Assembly: GCF_016428905.1 (NCBI RefSeq) | Contig: NZ_JAELTQ010000027.1 | Coordinates: forward strand, 1-41,983 | DNA length: 41,983 nt | Reading direction: 5' to 3' | From: Dyella sp. ASV24 | GTDB lineage: Bacteria > Pseudomonadota > Gammaproteobacteria > Xanthomonadales > Rhodanobacteraceae | Part shown: positions 37,034 to 41,983 of the stretch, piece by piece | How positions within the stretch are numbered: position 1 is the first letter of the stretch | How the letters are laid out: each line of letters opens with the position of its first letter | Notes under the pieces: generated by a model | Database searches by the model: none | What the model saw: only the letters and a program-made list of their open reading frames with translations | What the model was told of the DNA's origin: nothing | Position numbers and translations under genes: made by a program

Positions 37034-39559
37034 ATGGCAAAGAACCTGCTCATCGTCGAGTCGCCTGCCAAGGCGAAGACGATCAACAAATACCTCGGCA
37101 AGGACTTCCAGGTCCTGGCTTCCTACGGCCACGTCCGTGACCTGAAGCCGAAGGAAGGGGCAGTAGATCCCGACAACGGCTTCGCCATGGCCTACGAGGT
37201 CATCGACCGCAACGAAAAGCACGTCGACGCCATCGCCAAGGCGGCCAAGTTGGCTGACGACATCTATCTCGCGACCGACTTGGATCGCGAGGGTGAGGCG
37301 ATCTCCTGGCACATCAGCGAGATCCTCAAGGAGCGCGGCCTGACCAAGGGCAAGCAGCTCCATCGCGTGGTGTTCTCCGAAATCACCCCCAAGGCCATCA
37401 AGGCTGCCGTGGCCAGTCCGCGCCAGCTGTCGCTGGACATGGTGGATGCGCAGCAGGCGCGCCGCGCGCTGGATTACCTGGTGGGCTTCAATCTGTCGCC
37501 GGTGCTGTGGCGCAAAGTGCAGCGCGGTCTTTCGGCTGGCCGCGTGCAATCGCCCGCACTGCGCATGATCGTGGAGCGCGAGGAAGAGATCGAAGCTTTC
37601 ATCGCCCGCGAGTACTGGACCATCGAGGCCTCGATGCGCCATCCGGAAGGCGACTTCACTGCGCGCCTTACCAAGCTCAACGGCAAGAAGTTCGAGCAGT
37701 TCGACCTCACCAACGAACATGACGCGCTGGCCGCACGCCATGCGCTGAAAGAGGCCGCGCACGGCCACCTCACCGTCAGCGATGTCAGCAGCAAGGAGCG
37801 CAAGCGCCGTCCGGCACCGCCGTTCACGACATCCACGTTGCAGCAGGAGGCCGCGCGCAAGCTCGGCTTCTCCACCAGCCGCACGATGAAGGTGGCGCAG
37901 GGCCTGTACGAAGGCGTATCGCTGGGCACCGAAGGCAATGTCGGCCTGATCACGTACATGCGTACCGACTCCGTGGCGTTGTCCGAGGACGCGCTCGGCG
38001 AGCTGCGCGAACTGATCGCGCGTGACTTCGGCAAGAAGGCGTTGCCGGACCATCCGCAGGCCTACAAGTCCAAATCGAAGAACGCTCAGGAAGCGCACGA
38101 AGCCATTCGCCCGACCTCGGCCATGCGCACGCCGCGCGAGGTGGCTTCGTACCTCAACGACGAACAGCGCAAGCTCTACGAGCTGATCTGGAAGCGCACC
38201 GTCGCGTGCCAGATGATCCACGCCACACTCAACACCGTGTCGGTGGAATTCGCCGTGCCGCACGTGAAGGGCGGCGATGCGTCGTTCCGTTCCACTGGCA
38301 CCACCGTCGTCGACCCCGGCTTCCTGGCCGTGTACGAGGAAGGCCGCGACCAGAAGACTGCCGAGGACGACGATGAAGGTCGCCGTCTGCCCAAGCTCGA
38401 CGTGGGCGAGCGCGTGGCATTGCAGGACATCCTGGCCGACCAGCATTTCACCGAGCCGCCGCCGCGCTACTCCGAAGCGAGCCTGGTGAAGACGCTGGAA
38501 GAGCACGGCATTGGCCGTCCGTCGACCTACGCCAGCATCATCCAGGTGCTGCTCAACCGAGAGTACGTGTTCCTCGACAGCCGTCGTTTCAAGCCGACGG
38601 ACGTGGGCCGCGCCGTGAGCAAGTTCCTCACCGCGCACTTCACCCGTTACGTCGATTACGACTTCACCGCCAAACTCGAAGACGAGCTGGACGCCGTGAG
38701 CCGTGGCGAAGAGGCGTGGGTGCCGCTGATGGAGCGCTTCTGGCAGCCCTTCAAACAGCAGGTGGACGAAAAGACCGAGACGGTCGACCGCAGCGAAGCC
38801 ACCGGCGCGCGCGAGCTCGGCACGGATCCGAAATCCGGCAAGCCGGTGTCGGTGCGCTTGGGCCGCTACGGGCCGTACGCGCAGATCGGCGACAAAGACA
38901 CGGACGAGAAGCTGCAGTTCGCTTCGCTGCGTCCGGGTACGAGCATGCACACCATCACCCTCGAGGATGCACTGGAGCTGTTCAAGCTGCCGCGCAAACT
39001 CGGTCAGGCCGAGAACGGTGATGAGGTATCGGTGGGCGTGGGCCGTTTCGGCCCGTTCGTGAAGCAGGGCAGCACCTATGCCTCGCTGAAGGCGGAAGAC
39101 GACCCGTACACCATCGAGTTGCCGCGCGCCCTGCAGATCGTGCAGGAGAAGCTGGAGATGCTGGCCAACCGCATCATCAAGGACTTCGGCAACGGCGTGC
39201 AGGTACTCAACGGCCGCTTTGGCCCGTACATCACCGACGGCGAGAAGAACGCGCGCATTCCCAAGGATCAGGAGCCGAAGGACCTGACCGAAGCGCAGTG
39301 CGCAGAGTTGCTGGCGGCTGCACCGGTGAAGAAGGGTCGCGGCGCGTTCAAGAAGACCGCAGCGAAGAAGGCTGCAGCCGAGAAGAAGCCGGCGGCGAAG
39401 AAGGCGGCTGCCAAGTCCACGACCAAGACGGCCGCCAAGAAAACGACCGCCAAGAAGGCAGCGACCAAGAAAACCGCTGCGAAAAAGACGGCTGCGAAAA
39501 AAGCCACCACCAAGACCGCCGCCAAGAAGTCCGCCGCCAAGAAGCCGGCGGACGCCTAA
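37034..39559 (+). CDS. topA: DNA topoisomerase I (type IA)
   Basis: Relaxes negative supercoils by passing DNA through a single-strand break. The 841-residue enzyme has the Toprim domain (MAKNLLIVESPAKAKTINKYL; DLDREGEAISWH), the catalytic Tyr308 in GLITYMRTDS, and IGRPSTYASII in the central domain. The C-terminal part has topo-C repeats (SVRLGRYGPYAQIGD, VGVGRFGPFVKQG, LNGRFGPYITDG) instead of four-cysteine zinc fingers. It ends with a roughly 70-residue Lys/Ala/Thr-rich tail of AAKK-type repeats. ATG 37034 starts the conserved N-terminus; the upstream extension from 36968 is unlikely. A TTGACG at about 36950 may be part of its promoter. Confidence 0.97.
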   Translation: MAKNLLIVESPAKAKTINKYLGKDFQVLASYGHVRDLKPKEGAVDPDNGFAMAYEVIDRNEKHVDAIAKAAKLADDIYLATDLDREGEAISWHISEILKERGLTKGKQLHRVVFSEITPKAIKAAVASPRQLSLDMVDAQQARRALDYLVGFNLSPVLWRKVQRGLSAGRVQSPALRMIVEREEEIEAFIAREYWTIEASMRHPEGDFTARLTKLNGKKFEQFDLTNEHDALAARHALKEAAHGHLTVSDVSSKERKRRPAPPFTTSTLQQEAARKLGFSTSRTMKVAQGLYEGVSLGTEGNVGLITYMRTDSVALSEDALGELRELIARDFGKKALPDHPQAYKSKSKNAQEAHEAIRPTSAMRTPREVASYLNDEQRKLYELIWKRTVACQMIHATLNTVSVEFAVPHVKGGDASFRSTGTTVVDPGFLAVYEEGRDQKTAEDDDEGRRLPKLDVGERVALQDILADQHFTEPPPRYSEASLVKTLEEHGIGRPSTYASIIQVLLNREYVFLDSRRFKPTDVGRAVSKFLTAHFTRYVDYDFTAKLEDELDAVSRGEEAWVPLMERFWQPFKQQVDEKTETVDRSEATGARELGTDPKSGKPVSVRLGRYGPYAQIGDKDTDEKLQFASLRPGTSMHTITLEDALELFKLPRKLGQAENGDEVSVGVGRFGPFVKQGSTYASLKAEDDPYTIELPRALQIVQEKLEMLANRIIKDFGNGVQVLNGRFGPYITDGEKNARIPKDQEPKDLTEAQCAELLAAAPVKKGRGAFKKTAAKKAAAEKKPAAKKAAAKSTTKTAAKKTTAKKAATKKTAAKKTAAKKATTKTAAKKSAAKKPADA

Positions 39560-40132
39560 GTGACGGCGCGCTTCACCCTGGGCGAGCTGGATGCCGCCGC
39601 CGCGCTATTACGCGACGGCGGCGTGCTGGCCTACCCGACAGAAGCAGTCTATGGATTGGGTTGTGACCCGCATGATCGTGCGGCCTTCGAGCGTCTGTTT
39701 GCGCTCAAGCAGCGACCCCCTACCCAGGGCGTGCTGCTGATTGGGGCAGATTTCGAACAGGTCGAGCCTTATATCAACCTCGCCGCCGTGCCTGCGGATG
39801 TGTTGGTCCAGGTGCGCGAAAGCTGGCCTGGTCCCCACACGTGGATCTTTCCGCGATCCTCGCTCGTACCTGACTGGGTAGCTGGCGCACATGCCGGCAT
39901 TGCCTTGCGCGTAACGGCCCACGAGCCTGCCGCTGCGCTTTGCCGTGCCTACGGCGCGGCCCTCGTTTCCACCAGCGCCAACCCCCACGGTGAGGCGCCC
40001 GCCCGCAGCGCCGAGATGGCGATCGGCTACTTCGGCGAGGCGCTGGAGGGTGTGCTCGATGCCCCAGTTGGTGGGCAGCACCGACCGACAGTCATACGCG
40101 ACGCCCTTTCGGGCGCTATTATTCGCGCCTGA
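39560..40132 (+). CDS. tsaC: Threonylcarbamoyl-AMP synthase (Sua5/YrdC family)
   Basis: Makes threonylcarbamoyl-AMP from threonine, bicarbonate and ATP, the first step of t6A37 tRNA modification. The 190-residue single-domain protein has GGVLAYPTEAVYGLGCDPHD near the N-terminus (read as residues about 20-39), the KQRPPTQGVLLI motif and VSTSANPHGEAPARS. It starts at GTG 39560, directly after the topA stop with no gap, so it is cotranscribed and probably coupled. A short CGCCC-TTTC-GGGCG hairpin followed by CTATTATT (40102-40120) falls within its last codons and could act as a weak terminator. Confidence 0.95.
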   Translation: MTARFTLGELDAAAALLRDGGVLAYPTEAVYGLGCDPHDRAAFERLFALKQRPPTQGVLLIGADFEQVEPYINLAAVPADVLVQVRESWPGPHTWIFPRSSLVPDWVAGAHAGIALRVTAHEPAAALCRAYGAALVSTSANPHGEAPARSAEMAIGYFGEALEGVLDAPVGGQHRPTVIRDALSGAIIRA

Positions 40133-40325
40133 CCGAAGCCGGTCGGCTCGTCGTTAGTTCTTGACGAGCATGAACGGCTTCCTCACGCCGCAGGCTCCCG
40201 GTAGGGAGTGATTCAGTGGCTACCGCGAGGATGGGAACCGCGCGGGCTCTCTTTATTTTTCTGTCCGCATGTCGGGCCGGCATACACCGGACCGGAAGGA
40301 CTGACTGCCGTTGTCGGAGAACACC

Positions 40326-41693
40326 TTGGCAATCGTTTCTGAAAACCTCCAGCTCGAACGGTCCGCACCGGGTCGGCCCTTGCTGGCGGCTGCTGGGCCG
40401 GAGCGCCCAGTGGTGTGGCGCGGGACGCAGCCGGTAAGCGCCGTGCACTTCATGGCGCATGTGCAAGCGGTCGCTGAGCAGCTTCCCGCTGCTCCTGCAG
40501 CCGTGAACCTGTGTGAGGACCGCTACGCGTTCCTGGTGGCGTTCTGCGCGATCGCCCTGCGTGGCCAGACCAACCTGCTGCCTTCGTCCCGCGCACCCAA
40601 GGCCGTGGCCGAGGTGATGGCCGCCCACCCTGGCAGCTATGCGCTAGGTGAGCAGGCATTGGACGCGCCTCCCGCGCATTACCGCCACCTGCCCAGCCTG
40701 ATGGATGTGCCGCCCGAGGCCGAAGGGACACTGGAGATCCCGCTACTTCCCGCCGATCAGGTCGTAGCCATCGGTTACACCTCCGGTTCGACCGGTGTGC
40801 CCAAGGGCAATGCCAAGACCTGGGGTAGTTTCCACGCCAGCAACACTGGCAACACGCGCGCCCTGCAGGGAACCGTTGGCGAACACTTCCACGTAGTCGC
40901 CACGGTGCCGCCGCAGCACATGTACGGCATGGAGATGTCGGTGCTGATGCCTCTGCTTGGCGATGTCGCCGTGCATGCGGGCCGCCCGCTGCTGCCGGCG
41001 GATGTGGCCGCGGCGTTGGCCGACGTGCCCCAGCCTCGCGTACTGGTGACCACGCCGGTGCATCTGCGTGCGTTGATCGAATCCGGTGTGACGCTACCGC
41101 CGATCGACGCGATGGTCTCGGCCACCGCCCCGATGCCGGTGGAATTGGCGCAGGCGGCCGAAGCGCGTTTCGGCGCACCGTTGCTGGAAGTGTTCGGCTC
41201 GACCGAGACCTGCGTGTTTGCCAGCCGCCGCTCCGCTCTCGACGAACCCTGGTCGCTGTACGACGACGTGCAGCTGCACCCTCAGCCCGACGGTACCCTG
41301 GTGCGCGCGCCGCAGCTGGCGCAGCCGATGGCGTTGGCGGACATCGTCACGCTGCACGACGGTGGCCGTCGCTTCCGTCTGTGCGGTCGCCATTCGGATT
41401 TGCTGGATATCGCTGGCAAGCGGGCGTCGCTGGGTGATCTGACGCGGCGTCTGCAGGCGATTCCTGGGGTGTTGGATGGTGTGGTGTTCCAGCTGGAAAG
41501 CGGTGACGCTTTGGGTGTGCATCGCATCGCTGCGGTGGCGGTAGCGCCGGGCTTGGATGAGCACACGATTCTCGAGGCGTTTCGCGAGTCGGTGGATCCG
41601 GTGTTTTTGCCGAGGCCGTTGAAGTTGGTGGATAGTTTGCCGCGTAATGAGACGGGCAAGTTGCCGCGCGCGGCGCTGTTGGCGCTGTTATAG
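40326..41693 (+). CDS. AMP-dependent ligase, acyl/aryl-CoA or ACP synthetase-like
   Basis: Adenylate-forming enzyme of 455 residues that activates a carboxylic acid with ATP. Core motifs: YTSGSTGVPKG (about 151-161), HMYGMEMSVLMPL, VFGSTETCVFASR, FRLCGRHSDLLDIAGKR, and the C-terminal NETGKLPRAALLALL (Lys445). It is short for an acyl-CoA synthetase and resembles the AMP-ligases of aryl-polyene/xanthomonadin clusters (ApeH/XanA2 type), which load hydroxybenzoate; this is an inference, and no other cluster gene is visible. TTG 40326, with GGAG 6 bases upstream, is preferred to TTG 40311. The stop TAG lies inside repeat copy C. Confidence 0.85.
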   Translation: MAIVSENLQLERSAPGRPLLAAAGPERPVVWRGTQPVSAVHFMAHVQAVAEQLPAAPAAVNLCEDRYAFLVAFCAIALRGQTNLLPSSRAPKAVAEVMAAHPGSYALGEQALDAPPAHYRHLPSLMDVPPEAEGTLEIPLLPADQVVAIGYTSGSTGVPKGNAKTWGSFHASNTGNTRALQGTVGEHFHVVATVPPQHMYGMEMSVLMPLLGDVAVHAGRPLLPADVAAALADVPQPRVLVTTPVHLRALIESGVTLPPIDAMVSATAPMPVELAQAAEARFGAPLLEVFGSTETCVFASRRSALDEPWSLYDDVQLHPQPDGTLVRAPQLAQPMALADIVTLHDGGRRFRLCGRHSDLLDIAGKRASLGDLTRRLQAIPGVLDGVVFQLESGDALGVHRIAAVAVAPGLDEHTILEAFRESVDPVFLPRPLKLVDSLPRNETGKLPRAALLALL

Positions 41694-41983
41694 CCAGCCT
41701 TTGACCTTTGCTCCCTCTCCCCTTTGGGGAGAGGGTTGGGGTGAGGGGTCAATCTAGCCTCACTGTTTCATCTTTAGCCGTCACCCCGGCGTAGGCCAGG
41801 GTCCAGGTTCCGTAGTAGTCGGTTGTCGCCTCATGCCTTATCGCGACCTGGCCGCTTACGCAGCGGGCGTTTCGATCGTCTGCCGACGCTCGAGTCACTT
41901 TTCTTTTGCTGGCCCAAAAGAAAAGTAACCCAAAGAAAATGGCCGTAAGGCCAACGCCGGCAGCATTTCGATGGGATAAGCCC
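41681..41983 (+). repeat. Interspersed palindromic repeat element, copy C (runs off window)
   Basis: These 303 bases align without gaps to 28758-29060 of copy B, with about three mismatches by eye (41690, one in the lead-in after the CCCTCTCCCC palindrome, and one in the CCCCGGC palindrome). The hairpins are present as in copy B. The copy begins within the last codons of the AMP-ligase gene and supplies its TAG stop. The remainder lies outside the window. Confidence 0.9.

Noticed and set aside
36974-38950. A 658-residue open frame on minus, antisense to topA
   Set aside because: Composition is typical of a shadow frame (His/Arg/Gln-rich), with no ribosome site and no recognised domain.
40216-40437. 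Small open frame between tsaC and the AMP-ligase gene
   Set aside because: It overlaps the ligase N-terminus in another frame and has no similarity or ribosome site that convinces.

Overview
The window is GC-rich chromosomal DNA from a gammaproteobacterium. The best fit is the Xanthomonadales/Lysobacterales, probably a Rhodanobacteraceae relative such as Dyella, Luteibacter or Rhodanobacter. That placement is inference. It rests on the def-fmt-rsmB block facing a LysM gene, dprA and topA, on a TopA with a Lys/Ala-rich tail, on a 620-residue RpoD, and on palindromic repeats of the kind common in this group. No phage, plasmid, transposase, CRISPR, rRNA or tRNA gene was recognised.

Layout. (1) 1-5042, minus: a NarL/RcsB-type response regulator followed by a BvgS-type hybrid kinase that runs off the left edge. 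(2) 5271-8756, minus: a MASE1-PAS-PAS-GGDEF diguanylate cyclase, a DUF1272 zinc-ribbon protein, a GNAT acetyltransferase and a rhodanese. Divergent from the rhodanese is a GlxA-type regulator (8823-9824), followed by an EamA transporter. (3) 10769-11979: repeat element A, with no gene. (4) 11980-18638: an S10 serine peptidase, a SnoaL-like protein, rpoD (minus, with promoter and terminator), dtd, a lipid A acyltransferase, a secreted hypothetical protein and a small TPR protein. (5) 18635-28727: a lipopolysaccharide/surface glycan locus. It has a minus operon (WaaE-like GT2, CDP-glycerol transferase-like protein, GT39, TPR), a lone unknown possible glycosyltransferase, galE, and a plus operon of four genes joined by ATGA overlaps (GT2, O-antigen ligase, paralogous GT2, GT4). 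(6) 28728-29726: repeat element B. (7) 29727-31457: a second GT39 enzyme. (8) 31556-40132: housekeeping genes rsmB, fmt, def (minus) and LysM, dprA, topA, tsaC (plus). (9) 40326-41693: an AMP-dependent ligase resembling those of aryl-polyene/xanthomonadin clusters, ending inside repeat copy C, which runs off the right edge.

How the genes work together. Regions 4-7 are mostly envelope building: lipid A acylation, UDP-sugar interconversion, core or O-chain glycosyl transfer, ligation and membrane glycosyl modification. Regions 1-2 are signalling: a periplasmic-sensing phosphorelay and c-di-GMP synthesis. Region 8 is translation, DNA topology and transformation.

The most unusual signal is the roughly 1-kb repeat family A/B/C. 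Copies have inverted-repeat ends built from the same ordered hairpins. The hairpin arms differ between copies but change in matched pairs, so pairing is preserved. Copies B and C agree at all but about 3 of 303 positions by eye. B and C supply the stop codons of adjoining genes, and the gene ends beside the repeats become strongly G+T-rich on the strand pointing into the repeat.
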